62,000 nucleotides of DNA from Symbiodinium natans (lineage: Eukaryota > Sar > Dinophyceae > Suessiales > Symbiodiniaceae). This document shows, piece after piece, positions 44,418-55,100 of the stretch. The stretch spans positions 50,001-112,000 of the forward strand of contig CAJNDS010002847.1 in NCBI GenBank assembly GCA_905221605.1, in the 5' to 3' direction. The first letter of the stretch is position 1; every line of letters begins with the position of its first letter. Position numbers and translations under genes: made by a program. The notes under the pieces were generated by a model. The model ran no database searches, had not been told where the DNA came from, and saw only the letters and a list, made by a program, of their open reading frames with translations.

Positions 44418-44528
44418 TTGGTCTCTCGGCTCCCCGGCAAGTTCGGAGCCAGGCGCAGGCCGTTTAGGGTTTAGGGTTTAGGGTTGGTCTCTCGGCTCCC
44501 CGGCAAGTTTGGAGCCAGGCGCAGGCCG
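44418..44528 (+). repeat. 45-bp direct duplication flanking a telomeric tract
   Basis: TTGGTCTCTCGGCTCCCCGG plus 25 more bases occurs at 44418-44462 and 44484-44528 with one substitution, separated by 21 bases that are three TTTAGGG units. The pattern parallels the insertion at 33248. This is also the last telomeric tract before the repeat-free domain. Confidence 0.85.
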
Positions 44529-44786
44529 CGCCTGTGTGTTCTTTTCAACCCTAAACCCTATACCCTAAACCCTGATTGCAATGATACGATGTTTGTCTCA
44601 GTCCCTTGCTCTGAAAGCTGCAGGCACGTGCGACGAGCCATGCAAGGCGGGCGAGGGAAGAACCTCAGGTCCGGATACCGCGAACATTCGCGAATCGTCA
44701 AATTCATGCCCTTCATACGATCGGATGGGCGCCCGGCAGGACGCGACATGTCAGCCGCGAGGCACGCGCCCTACAGTACACCCTGA
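44484..44786 (+). CDS. Possible coding segment near domain boundary
   Basis: Open frame with basic composition; GKNLRSGYREHSRIVKFMPF and the following residues look protein-like, whereas the start is derived from the 45-bp duplication and CCCTAAA units. No domain is seen. 44790-45590 holds AT-richer unique sequence without a supportable gene. Confidence 0.3.
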   Translation: MVSRLPGKFGARRRPRLCVLFNPKPYTLNPDCNDTMFVSVPCSESCRHVRRAMQGGRGKNLRSGYREHSRIVKFMPFIRSDGRPAGRDMSAARHAPYSTP

Positions 44787-45602
44787 GCCTATAATCCAAT
44801 CGGCAGGGTGTCAAGCTGCCCTAGGCTTTCTGTAGAAGGGTTCCGTGGTCTTACTATACTAAGGGGGAACTTTCTAACCCAAACCCTTCTAAAGGGGATC
44901 CCTAACTTCACGACACCGTCAAGAAGGATCTCAAAAAGAAACGCAGAAACGACTAGCTTTCTAAACAAAACCAAAGGGTTTCACAGATTCTTGGGAAGTT
45001 CCTAAAAGCTCTGCTCTATCTGCCTGACACGTTTTAACCCAAATGTGTAGAAAAAATGATAAATTAAAAACCGGAAACAAAATCGCAACACGAATCCAAA
45101 CTAAAACATAGAAAAGCATCGGAAACAGCTGCCAACACGCGGACCGACTCTCAGCGATTTTTGTCGCTAAAGAATCCAGAAAAAATCTCTTAAAAAAATG
45201 AACGCAATCAGATGCCAATGGAACAGCGCAAGAACATAACATCGAACTATATCGGAAATAAAATCTCTAAGAAACACCCAAAACGCTGCGATTCTTTGGC
45301 GAATTTGTCGGCCATTTGTATTCGACATTGGAGGTCTACTGTCTTATTCAGAAATGTATATCATATCCTTACGCTTCCAACCACTGAAAATAAAGGATAG
45401 CGCTTCCATAAAGACCTGCTTTATTCATGTGGTGCGACAATTGATTCCGAAGAAGAACTAGAACGGGGTCCATCATGTTTCAAACCGAATCGGCCTGAAC
45501 AACCCATAATGACACCCTACACCGGTGTCAGGACCAGAGCCCGAATCACTTGAATTCGGCATGGTCCGTATTATGGTGTTCTAGACTCCCCCACAGCATC
45601 AA

Positions 45603-45715
45603 CTCACGAATTCTCACGGTTTTCTCACGGGCAAATCTGCGTGGCTCAAGTTGAACTCACCTCTTCCTGACTGCCAGGACCAACTCTTACTCACGCATGC
45701 TCGATTTTGCTCACG
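45603..45715 (+). repeat. Clustered CTCACG hexamers
   Basis: CTCACG occurs five times at 45603, 45613, 45624, 45690 and 45710, plus CTCACC at 45655. Spacing is about 10-11 bases for the first three. This is intergenic, beyond the 3' end of the transposase gene. It may be a protein-binding cluster near an element terminus; function unknown. Confidence 0.55.
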
Positions 45716-45758
45716 CTTTTTTGGGGTTGATTTACTTGCTATATTTTTCGAGCGGTGC

Positions 45759-45903
45759 GTCCGGTAAAACCAAGCATTCTCACACAGTGTCGGGTAAGAC
45801 TTTGTCGCTGCAAAAATGATTTCCAGAAAAACTGTCGGGTAAAATTGAGGCGCTGCGACAAATGAGCAGTAATTTTGCTTCGCATGTGTGGTCGAGTAAA
45901 ATT
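45759..45903 (+). repeat. Iteron-like GTCGGGTAAAA repeats
   Basis: GTCCGGTAAAAC (45759), GTCGGGTAAGAC (45789), GTCGGGTAAAATT (45834) and GTCGAGTAAAATT (45891) are four direct copies of an 11- to 13-base motif. The inverted pair TTGTCGC / GCGACAA (about 45803 and 45855) lies among them. No gene covers the region. Short direct repeats next to replication genes suggest binding sites for a replication or transposition protein, but this is inference. Confidence 0.6.
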
Positions 45904-45904
45904 A

Positions 45905-46688
45905 TGCGATCGGGGATACAATTACGCGGTTCACAGCCACGTAGAAAAACGTTGTCGTAGAAGCACAGTGTAAGAAAATAAGCTATCCTGACCGTCCCTA
46001 CTAACAACATGTTTGTTTTCCGGCCAGAAATATACTCGCTAAGTGGTTTTCTTGAACATTTGAAGAATAACGCAAGAAAATAACTGGAAATAAGAAACAG
46101 CAACTCGGATTTTACGGAATCCTAGATAATCAGAAACAAATCATGAAAAAAACAAACTTTAGCCAACGCTCGTCAACAACACTAAAAAAGCACTGAGCGA
46201 TGCTTCTTGGCAACCTTTTGATTGATTTTTTATTCGTTGTTGATCTGATTGTTCTTTTTCCTGGAGCATTCTTTTAATTTTTCCATATGAATAAAAACAT
46301 TGTAGGTGTGTTGGGCTGTCTGAAATTGAAAAGCTGTTGTACACGGCCAGCATGAACCACACCATGAACGTGCCACTTAATCATCACTTTCATCGCTCTG
46401 TTTCTTTTGTCGCGAGGACGCCAAGCGGCTTAGCGCTCTCACTGAAGCAATAAAGCCTAAATAGGATCGGCGTTCTGCAGGTGAAGTTAGACAACAAACA
46501 CTGAGTATGCTGTTGATCTTCAGTAGAAAAAGACAATGAGATGATTTGCACAGTCTCTTGCTGATTCTTAGCGAAAGCCGAACGATTTTAATCAAGGCAA
46601 TAATGCCTTAGTAGGATCAGCTTTCGGCGAAAGAAACATGAAAGAGCAATGGCCTGTACAAATGACTGTCCTTGCCGGAACAACACAC
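45905..46688. other. Downstream non-coding region of the transposase gene
   Basis: AT-rich with no recognisable protein. An imperfect direct repeat (GAAGCAATAAAGCCTAAATA near 46443 and AAGGCAATAATGCCTTAGTA near 46594, each followed by GGATC) is present. It probably contains the 3' untranslated region of the minus-strand gene. Confidence 0.5.
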
Positions 46689-47804
46689 TTAGAGTTTTCG
46701 TGGCCTGACGCCAGCTCTGCGCAGGCTATCTTGCCGCAGTAGAGTGTTTGGTGTTCTCCGTCTCAAGAGTGAGGAGTCCTCAGCAGCAGCCGGCCTTTTG
46801 AATGATCTTGGGTTGACCTTCTTCCGCTCGATCTCGCGCTCATGGTGCAATTGCAGTTCTGCTTTGCCTTTGATGCTTCCATCTACGAGTTCCGAACACC
46901 ACTCCTCCCACTCAGTGGCACGAAACAAATCTTTGGACGTTAGTCGGGCCAGCAATTCGGCTTCCGGCATTTGCCGTGTTGTAGGCTTGTAGAGCGCATT
47001 GTTGTGAGTCAGGAGCTTGCCAAGCTGCATAATGCTGAGCTTCAGAGACAACGTTGCTTTATGCAACTTCTGAGTTTCGCGGAACCAGTTGTTCACCTCA
47101 TGGTGCAAGGCCTCATTACTGGCCGTGCCGATAGGCAAGAGGGACAACCTCTCGGACGAAATCATGTGGCGCAGACGTAGGTTATTAAAATACCATTCCG
47201 TTCTGTTGGCAGCCGTGGCAGTGTGAAGAAGCTGATATATCTTGCGATTGGGGCCCGGAGCGAGTCGTTCGACCTCGCTGCGATAAATAGAAGTCAAGGC
47301 CGCAAGTGCTTGAATCCATTCCAAGCGAAGAAGAAAAGGCTTCGTTGCATCCAGATTCGCGAGAATTCGTTCAGCCTCAGCCTTGCGCATGCTCCGATCC
47401 TCCAACTGAGCACGGACCCTTTGTTCTTCTCGTGTAAAGGGAGTTGCGTTCTCTCCGCAAAAAATGGGTCCCCAAGTACCAGCCGATAACTCACTGCGCG
47501 CTGTAAGTTTGCGCAGAATGATGCGCAAATAACGTGTCGCAGCAGTACGTTTCCTGCTTGAGGCATACTCACAGGTCATTGCCAGGTGTGTTGGGTCCAA
47601 CGCCACCACCTGCAAGTTCGGACACACATGCTTTGCCTCCTTATACAGCTTTGCCGACGGGTTGTCCACGGAAAGGTACTTGATCTGGCAAAGTCCTTGA
47701 GCCGGAAGAGAATCTGCCAGCATCCTCACTAAAACCTCGGTGTCGTCTGACGAGCCAGGTTGTAGCAGCACCACTGCATTTGTGCGTCCACGACAAGTGA
47801 GAAC
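46689..47804 (-). CDS. DDE-type transposase, C-terminal exon
   Basis: The exon begins VLTCRGRTNAVVLLQPGSSD right after a GATCAG acceptor and ends in a basic tail. It carries YLSVDNPSAK and VVALDPTHLAM, then SNEALHHEVNNWF. The aspartates of VDN or LDP and the glutamate of SNE are the likely second and third acidic catalytic residues of an RNase-H-fold transposase; the first is in the previous exon. The pattern resembles a DDE family widespread in dinoflagellates in my recollection; MULE- or KDZ-like placement is uncertain. In-frame sequence before 47804 is intron. Confidence 0.75.
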   Translation of the reverse strand, partial: VLTCRGRTNAVVLLQPGSSDDTEVLVRMLADSLPAQGLCQIKYLSVDNPSAKLYKEAKHVCPNLQVVALDPTHLAMTCEYASSRKRTAATRYLRIILRKLTARSELSAGTWGPIFCGENATPFTREEQRVRAQLEDRSMRKAEAERILANLDATKPFLLRLEWIQALAALTSIYRSEVERLAPGPNRKIYQLLHTATAANRTEWYFNNLRLRHMISSERLSLLPIGTASNEALHHEVNNWFRETQKLHKATLSLKLSIMQLGKLLTHNNALYKPTTRQMPEAELLARLTSKDLFRATEWEEWCSELVDGSIKGKAELQLHHEREIERKKVNPRSFKRPAAAEDSSLLRRRTPNTLLRQDSLRRAGVRPRKL

Positions 47805-47929
47805 CTGATCAAGCGTATAAGACGCATCAAATAAAGATCGCATTCTTTGCGGAACGCTTTTGCATAGGTTGTTTGATATCTTAACCAAAACAATCGACGT
47901 TACAATGATCAATTCAAATATCAAGTGGC

Positions 47930-48223
47930 GCGAGTCATGGCTTCCTCTCCGCGAAAAACGGCTGATTGCTTCGCTTCAGCACTTGCGCGAGGATGCGCCT
48001 GTCCCAAGATGGGCAAACAGCAGCGTAAAGTTGTGTCCATGCTGATTGCTTCGAATTCTTCGTGCTGAAGCATTTGCTGGAATAACTGTGACCGAAGTTC
48101 CTGAACGCGCGGCGAAAGAAATATGTCTTCCACGATAGGCCACCAGTGTCTTGAATGTCTTGGCAGGAGGCTGCATACATCGCCCGGAAAAAGTGTCATC
48201 ATGCGAGCGTGGAAAGCATATAC
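47930..48223 (-). CDS. DDE-type transposase, middle exon with first catalytic Asp
   Basis: This exon reads VYAFHARMMTLFPGDVCSLL and ends EEAMTR. It contains EFEAISMDTTLRCCLPI, matching the hshDaTh motif around the first catalytic aspartate of DDE transposases. The left neighbour is joined by a 101-base GT-AG intron (48324-48224) and the right by a 125-base GC-AG intron (47929-47805). Both are phase 0, so the three exons give one continuous frame. Confidence 0.72.
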
Positions 48224-48324
48224 CTGCTTGAAACAAGCAACACCGGAAACAATAATGCTCAGTAGCACATGAAAATGTGTTTACGCAAAAGACCCTAGAA
48301 GATATACTGAATTCAGCAAGATAC

Positions 48325-50958
48325 CTTGGCCTTGCACAAGAGCATTTCCTGAAAGACAATCTGTCCAAATTCCCGCGTGTAGTAGAGGTTTCGTACTCTT
48401 CGCAAGGAATTGTCACTGACCGCATCCACACTCCAGAATTGAGGACCTTCTTCGGTAAAGACTAATCGCAGGAATCGATCAATCAGAACCTGCTTTCGAG
48501 ACAAAGCCGGAGAAACAGTTTGCCTCAGAAGACGACTGCTGCGATACAGATAATTGCCTTTCGGAGCAGACACGATCTGGTCGAAATCATGCAAGGCGAT
48601 GATGAGCTTCAGTTGCTTCGTACCACTGGCCACGTATTGTTTCGCCAGACAATGATAAGTTTGAACATGGTGGAGCACACGGCCTCGTTTGATTTTCGGC
48701 CATGCGCGAAAAGGACAGAAAGGACAGCGAGCTGTGTCCGCACTACGGCCCTTTCGTCTGCGACCGCCTGTCAAGAAGACTTGCACCTCCTGCTTCAGGT
48801 GCACCAGCAGCTCATCACCGACATGCGTGACGCTTTCATCTTCGCACTGAAGACCGTCTTCCGGTTCATCATCTTCTGCGTCCTCCTGCGTCTCCACGTC
48901 TCTAACAAAATCTTCAGCGAAATTATCCTCGCCATCGTCCTCGTGGTTGGCTCCTGCTTGGGTCTCCAGGAGAAGTTCGTACTCAGCTTCATTCGCGTCC
49001 AATACCACAGTGTCTGGCTTTTGTTCCACGTAGAAGAACAGAATGTACTTGCGATCAGTTGCCTCTGTTAGCATTCTGGAAAAGTCTGCCATTGAAAACT
49101 TGTAGGTGGCAGTCACATTCGTCAGCTGAACTTGCTCCAACGACAGCGCCTGGGCGGCCAAACAATGTGGCTGGCCAGCCGTAGCCAAGTGCAGCAGGAA
49201 CTTTTGGCCCGCGACAAACTCTGTGCACGGCATGCGAGGAAAGATGGGAAGTTGTGTAAACTTGCTCACCTGCTCATATGTTCGACGTTGGCGTCTTGTG
49301 AAGAAAGCGTGTTCCGTTCCTTCACTAGCTTCCGCCATTGTCGCAGCCTGCCCGCCATAGCCCAAATGATGCAAGGCCGCAAGAATGCAGTTTCCATTTT
49401 TCTGAAGATTGTCTGGACAAGCAACCTCTTGAGGTGCAATGGCTTTCTGCAAGAGCTGCAGGAAATTGAGATGCTCCTTTGCACGGATTTTTACCTTGAA
49501 GCCAGTGTCTTTTTCAATCCATGCGGAGCAGCTGTCGCAGAAGCCATGAGTGTCCGGCAGCACAACATCGCGATCCAGGCGGATTCCATCGAAGTGCAAA
49601 GATGTGTGTTTGCTCTGCAGCGGGTTCGCTTTTCGGAGCCATGATTCCAGCACCATGTCTTCAGCAATGTTCCAGAAATACGTTAGAACGGAAAGATCCG
49701 GCTTTTCTTTGAACTGAAGCATAGAGGCCCAGGCGATGTCCTTCAAACAGCTTGCAGCAACCCATCGGCAAAAAAGCGAAGCTCGTTGTAATCGAATGAT
49801 AAACTCATTGTTCGTGAGATCACCAGGCGGAGCACCTCCATTGAATACCTTCTGCAGAAGTTGCTTGCCAGCAGTCACATTCAATTTCAATTTGTTCTGA
49901 ATGGTGAAAGTACGGAATTCTACGCACTCCCGAAGAGTCTCTCTGACGTCTGACCAAGAAGGATCCTGTGGCTTCAGCTTGTCGAGCATCTGAAGTAGCA
50001 AGGTGAACGAGCAGTTCTCGATGTCCAAGTCCACTGTGTGTTGAAGCACTTCAGCTTGCCACGCAGTGCCTAAATTTTGAACAGAGGCAGCCTCGGCGTA
50101 GCGCCGGGAGCGCATGCCATTGAATTTGTAAACGTAGTAAACATCCATGTCGATAAGGCCGTCATTGCCTTGGAAAGGGTTCTGCTCATCAACGCTTGCT
50201 CTCGACGCTGCGGAAGGCTCTTCAGAATTGCCGGATGCTTGTGGTCCCTTGACTCGTCGCCGCCGAGAGCGAACTTCTCCTACAGGAGATTGCTCGGGCA
50301 AGTCAGTGACTTGAGAAAGTTGCCCAGCGGCTTTTTTCTCAAGCGCCTCCAATAGCTGTCGAGCGCAATCCTCGTGCTTCTCCAGTTTCGTCTTGAAGCC
50401 CAGCCATTCGCTGATTCTGTGTTGTTGCTGCACAGTTTTCTTGCCTTTTCCGCTTCTGAGCCTGTCCAAGACCGTTGTGTAAAAGACGTTAAGAAGCTCG
50501 GCATTGGCGCTTCTGCTAGGATCCCTTTCAACGACTTCCCACAGTCTGGCAGCATTCAAACACTCATTGATTTTGGTAGCCTCTTCCTGGCACTGCACCT
50601 GCAGAACGTCTTCAATGTTGTTTTCGCAGGGTATAAATGGAATGAAGTGCTCAGTGTCCGGCTTTGAGTCAGCAGGAAGAAGATACTCTGCCTTCTCCAG
50701 GTCAGCCCACTGTTCTTTCGGAGCACCTATTTTGGAGGCCGAAAATCGCTGCCACCAAACTTTGGTCAGATGCCGCTTCCTGCCCCCATCTGGCTTGGAT
50801 GTGGCCAGGCCCAAACAGAATGCCACAGTGCGCTGCAGGCTTTTCAGGAGTGGATCCTGTTGAAGGGCAGCTTGTTTCATTTCATCTTCCTTCTGGGCGG
50901 CTTCTCTTTGCTCAAGCTGACACACAAGCTCGGAGCGCATGGGGTTTCCGTCGCGATC
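48325..50958 (-). CDS. TV-Pol-like polymerase + cysteine-protease-like segment + transposase zinc finger
   Basis: An 880-codon exon; residue numbers count from the GTG at 50964. Residues 283-460 resemble a superfamily-A-related (TV-Pol-like) palm. RRYAEAASVQNL precedes motif A, VDLDIENCSFTLLLQM (Asp312, Asp314). A motif-B-like GKQLLQKVFNGG has Lys367. Motif-C-like SLHFDGIRLD has Asp459. Residues 523-605 contain NGNCILAALHHLG (Cys526) and GQPHCLAAQ (His600), reminiscent of papain-like or OTU-like cysteine peptidases. After an acidic linker, residues 747-771 carry CPFC and HHVQTYH, a zinc finger, followed by the transposase N-terminal region (TKQLKLIIALHDFDQI). The exon begins at a GTGCAG acceptor in the same frame as the helicase exon upstream, so one polyprotein is plausible. 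Domain names come from motif recognition only. Confidence 0.65.
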
Positions 50959-51063
50959 CTGCACGCAGCGGTCAATTAATTTTTACATAGCTGTGCAATT
51001 CTACTTGGACCCAAGCAAGGACTTAAACACAAAACGGAAAACTAAGCAGCATGACTGCTTGAC

Positions 51064-52025
51064 GTCCTCGGGCGGAGGCAGTCCGCAAGCCTCGCGCACC
51101 TTCTTTTCCGTGAGGCCACTCGTGGCATAGTTCTCGATCATGTGAAAGCACTCATCCCTGGAATAGTGGGTCTCAAACCCGTGCTGCAGTTCTAAGGCCA
51201 CGGCGATGGCAGGTCCGCTTTCTAACCAAGCTCTCAAAGAAGGATCCTTCTTGAAAATGCCGTCAGCATCTGGATCATCGTAATCCTTGCCGAAGTTGGT
51301 GTCATCCACGAATATCGGCAAGGGCTGCCAAACCAGGCAACGCCGATAGATGGAATTAAAGTTGGCCTCCATGACATTTCTGAATGTAATGATCTTGTTG
51401 GTCTCGAAACGCTTCAATCCTCTGACACGGCGCATGCGCGTTACAAAGCCATAAGGCTTTCTTGCAGCTAGATCGTCCGCTGACATGAGCTTTTTGAAGA
51501 GGTCCTGCTGAAAATGGCGGTGGGTTTCTGGTGCCTCCTGCGCCGTTATGATCCAGCAGTGAGCAAACTGCTCCAACTGCTTCCGCAACTCGTCCTCATT
51601 GTGGAATAAGTTCGGATCAATGTAAGCGTGATTGTGCGAGTAAACGGCCGCGAGGTGGGCGCTGAAAAGTGATTGGCCGGTTCCACCGGGTGACTCGCCG
51701 ATGAAGCAGCGGTCCACATTTTCGCCTCTTTTTGCTAGCGCAATTCCTGCCAGAGTGCATTTGTAATACTCCTGGTTGCACCAAAAAGTTTCTTTGATGA
51801 ATTTCTGCATTCGAGTTCGTGCATCGCTTAGCACAGGATCGCTGAAGGAACTTTTCAGAGGGAACGCGATGCGCACGTAGACGTTGTTGAGTGGAGAAGG
51901 AGGCACCAGCTTCACGTGCTCTTCGCGACTGACGTCGTAAAGAACAGTGTAATCCTGATACGCGCATCCAGGTTGCCTCTCTGAGGGCGAGTCGCACCAC
52001 GCTGCCACATACTGGAGAAGCCGTC
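51064..52025 (-). CDS. Superfamily 3 (D5-type) helicase ATPase domain
   Basis: The exon contains the phosphate-binding loop GESPGGTGQSLFSAHL, the Walker-B-like CWIITAQEAPE, and TNKIITFRN as sensor/motif C. GFVTRMRRVRGLKRFETN fits the region between B and C. SF3 helicases drive replication forks in small DNA replicons. The Walker A lysine is Gln (PGGTGQS), see findings. A GA-AG intron (52157-52026) joins it in frame to the nuclease exon, whose C-terminal 190 residues probably form the D5 N-terminal domain. The right end is 51064 (GT) or 51067 (GA); both are phase 0 to the polymerase exon. Confidence 0.68.
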
Positions 52026-52157
52026 CTTGTTGCAACGCGTTACAAACATTCATTAAAGGTGATTGAGGTTAGAGAACAAACAAAAGAAAGAACCTGGGTA
52101 AACATTAGCACACTGGTAAGCCTCACAATGCAGTAAGGTTAATTCACCTCCAGAATC

Positions 52158-55100
52158 TTTCTTCCAGGAGATCCTTCTGCAGCGGCGCAATAATTTTGCT
52201 AAGCATTTCAGCTGCTTTGTCCGGCCATGATCGTCCGGAGGGGGCATCACCCTCTTGTCCTCCGCGTCCTCGACGAGGACGTGTGTAGTCTGCAGTCAAA
52301 GCTTCATCTTCGCACGCGTGAAGCATCTCTGCGATGTTGTTGAACTGAGACAACACAGTGTGGACTTCCTGCAAGACACTTTCGTCTGTGCGGCGTGTGG
52401 CAGCCGACAAATGCCGAAACAGGCCTTCCAGTTTCAACAAAAACTTTCTTAATCTGAAGAAAGTCGATTCTGGAGGAATTCCTGTGTAAGCCTCGAAAGC
52501 ACCATCCATGTGGTAGAGGTAACAGACGCCTTGGTGCGCGCGAATGTAGCGCTCTCCCTCCATAATCCACACCAGCCCCACGAAATCTCGCACGAAAATA
52601 TCAGACAGGCGAGTTCTGTACACATTGATAGCTGAGGCTGCCAGTCGGACCAAGTCTTCCTCCCAAGTTGGATGCCGCCTTCGCACAAAGTCCAAATGCC
52701 GCTTGGCCTGCAGTTGGATCGACCCAGAGTTAAGATCATGAGGCAACTCAGGTCGATTGGCCAAGGATGCATCGCAAGCTTCAGTGGCAACGGTAAACAA
52801 GTGATCGAAATCCGCTGAGGTCGAGGATGCGCCAGGGAGCAGTCGCCGCTTCTTTGCGTTATCCAGCGCCGCAGGAGGAACAGCCGCCTGAATAGCTAAA
52901 GACTGTTCTTCTGCTTCGTCCCCCACTTGCGATTCTCTTTGGACAAGCAAAGCGTCGCCTGGCTCCCCGCCTGATACGTCAGGCATCTCTTGATCCAGCT
53001 GACGCAAGGCTTCTTCTTGCATAGCGATATCCTCATCAATCTGCCTCTCAAATGATGAATTAGACAAAGCATCACCAACTTGCGAGGAACCACCGGAAGC
53101 ATCCTGCCAGTTTGTCGCACTGCGACGAGCCTGTAGCATCGCAACCACTTCTGCAGACATGTCAGGGACCTGATCTATGAAAGGGTTTGTGTTGTCTGGA
53201 TGGAAGCAAACCACAAACATTTGCGACACGCGCACGTCATAGTGCTCTTGGAGAATGTGTTTGTACAAATTCAGTTGCACTCTATAATGCCATCCGGCGC
53301 AGTCAGGAATGTGCGACAGAGGAGCTCTCATGGACTGCCACGGGTTGGTGTACTTCGAATGAAGCTGCTTCGTTCTTTTCCAATCAAAAAGAATGAGGCT
53401 GTTGTCCGACGACTTTGCCACGAAATCAATACAGCCGGCAAGTCTCTCCTTCTCTGAAAAGACGCACCATTCTGTGCGAAATGCGATAAGAGGCAGCGAA
53501 AATTCTCGCAAAAAGCGAGAGAATAGATGCATCTCAGGCCATGTACCAGCCACAGAGCCGGCGTTGAGCAAAACTTCGAACTGAAGGTGCATCCACGTGC
53601 CTCGGTTTGCAGCCTCCACGCCATTGTGTTTCCACATTTCCTTGATCAGTTCATCGCTCAGAGGCTCCAATCGTTCTTCCACCCTGGCGGAATACTCCGG
53701 TCTTGGCCAACGACGAGACTGCTTCATCATGGCAATCGCCTTGTCGGCGTCAAAATCCTCCACGAAAAGATGAACCAAGCCAGTCACAGACAGAGGAATC
53801 TTTTCTCCATCAACATAGTACGTGTGACTGCTCGCAAGGAAGGAAACGCGAGAGTCTCTGGTGTGCTGATGGGCGTTAGATAATAGTTTGCACTGCACTT
53901 CCGGACACCGCAAGTTCATCCAATCATCAGGAATGACGTCCAAGGTCGGAAGTTCGATGTCTCGGAAGCTGAAGGCGGGCAATCGAATTAAAGAAGTGCT
54001 AGGTCCGTATGTCGGACAGCAAAACGGACTAAAGCTTCTTTGCCAAAGCAGGTCATTGTCGGCAACTGCAGAAGCGGATTCATGCCGCATGCCTTCTTGC
54101 CGTCGACGAAGAGCTTCTGCACGGTGGCAACTCAACCGAAACCATTGCGCGTGGCTCATGGATTGGACGTTCTGGGCTCCTCCTTGATCTTCTGTCCAGT
54201 GTTTGCGAAGAGAAGCTTCGTGGCTTCGCTGCTGCTGTTGAGAGACCAATTGCAGGTGCAGTTGCACTCCACTTTCCAAAGCCATGCAGCGCCATACATC
54301 CTCGAAGCTTTCGAAATCCTTCGGATGCGGAAGACCATCCAAGGGATTCGCGCTGTTTCTGGAAAGATGCTCGCCTTCTGCGTGCAGAAACCTGAAAAGG
54401 AGTAGATCCTGCCGCTGATCGAGAAGACCCATCATAGCTCGTGCCCGAAACAGCGTACGCTCCCAGACACGCTTACTCATCTCAGATCGTTGTTGCGGAT
54501 CCGGAAGAAGCTGCAGCACCAAAGGCATTTTGTCCACCAGGTTTGCATTCTGTCTCAGGATTTTCGAGACAACACAGGTAAACTTGTCACTTTGTTCATG
54601 CTGCTCTTCAAGTCGACTCCAGAAATCATGAGCCGTGATGTACGGCACCTCAAAATTGGAAGCACCACCGACGTAGTCTTCCAGGCGATTGGGACAGCTA
54701 GGGCACAAGCGCCACCGAGTGTCTCGCACATGTTCAGAACACACGCACGTGCAGCAGAAAGGGCACATGTGCCATCGAGGCAGAAGTAAGGTGTGAGCGC
54801 GACTGCAAATTGCACAGGTGATGCTCGCGATGCGCGAGACAGCCGAGGGAATTGGTCGATATTGAATTGCTGGCACGATGTTTGCAACTGGCCGAACGAA
54901 TGTCCAAACGAATAGCTTGGCCAAAGAACCCGGCAGTTCAGGACCTCCTTGTTGCGCAGGTCGAACCTTTGAAATTCCGACACCGTCCACAAACAGCTCA
55001 AAAACCGTAGGATTCCACCGAATAGAGAAACGATGGGATTGCTGTGGTCGTAATGCGAGAACACGACCAGGATGAGGCTGAGGAGGGCTGTCTCCGGTGC

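Larger units (their letters stand above)
1..44483. repeat. Interstitial telomeric repeat domain (TTTAGGG/CCCTAAA)
   Basis: The heptamer TTTAGGG and its complement recur from the first bases to about 44.48 kb in blocks of 2 to about 20 units, in both orientations, with variants such as TTCAGGG, TTTGGGG and CTTAGGG. Large blocks include 2221-2306, 7623-7680, 8401-8550, 8667-8745, 10465-10530, 13520-13594, 14148-14240, 16990-17110, 17358-17450, 18546-18616, 23310-23412, 25263-25335, 29150-29230, 33074-33144, 33257-33351, 34856-34950 and 35029-35108. TTTAGGG is the telomere repeat of plants and many alveolates including dinoflagellates. The blocks are interrupted by exon-like islands, so this is not a chromosome end. 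Each unit contains AG and GGTTT, so a block can supply acceptor or donor dinucleotides. None occur right of 44.5 kb. Confidence 0.93.

Noticed and set aside
1-44483. Chromosome end (true telomere)
   Set aside because: Blocks face both ways and are broken by exon-like sequence throughout; no long terminal array is present.
45759-45903. tRNA or other structured RNA gene
   Set aside because: The four similar motifs are direct repeats and do not fold into a cloverleaf; no conserved tRNA boxes seen.
47805-47924. First 40 residues of the C-terminal transposase open frame as protein
   Set aside because: They lie between a GC donor at 47929 and an AG acceptor at 47805; the frame joins cleanly without them.
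48520-49071. Plus-strand 183-codon and similar frames opposite the polymerase exon
   Set aside because: Shadow frames of the minus-strand coding sequence; no motifs.
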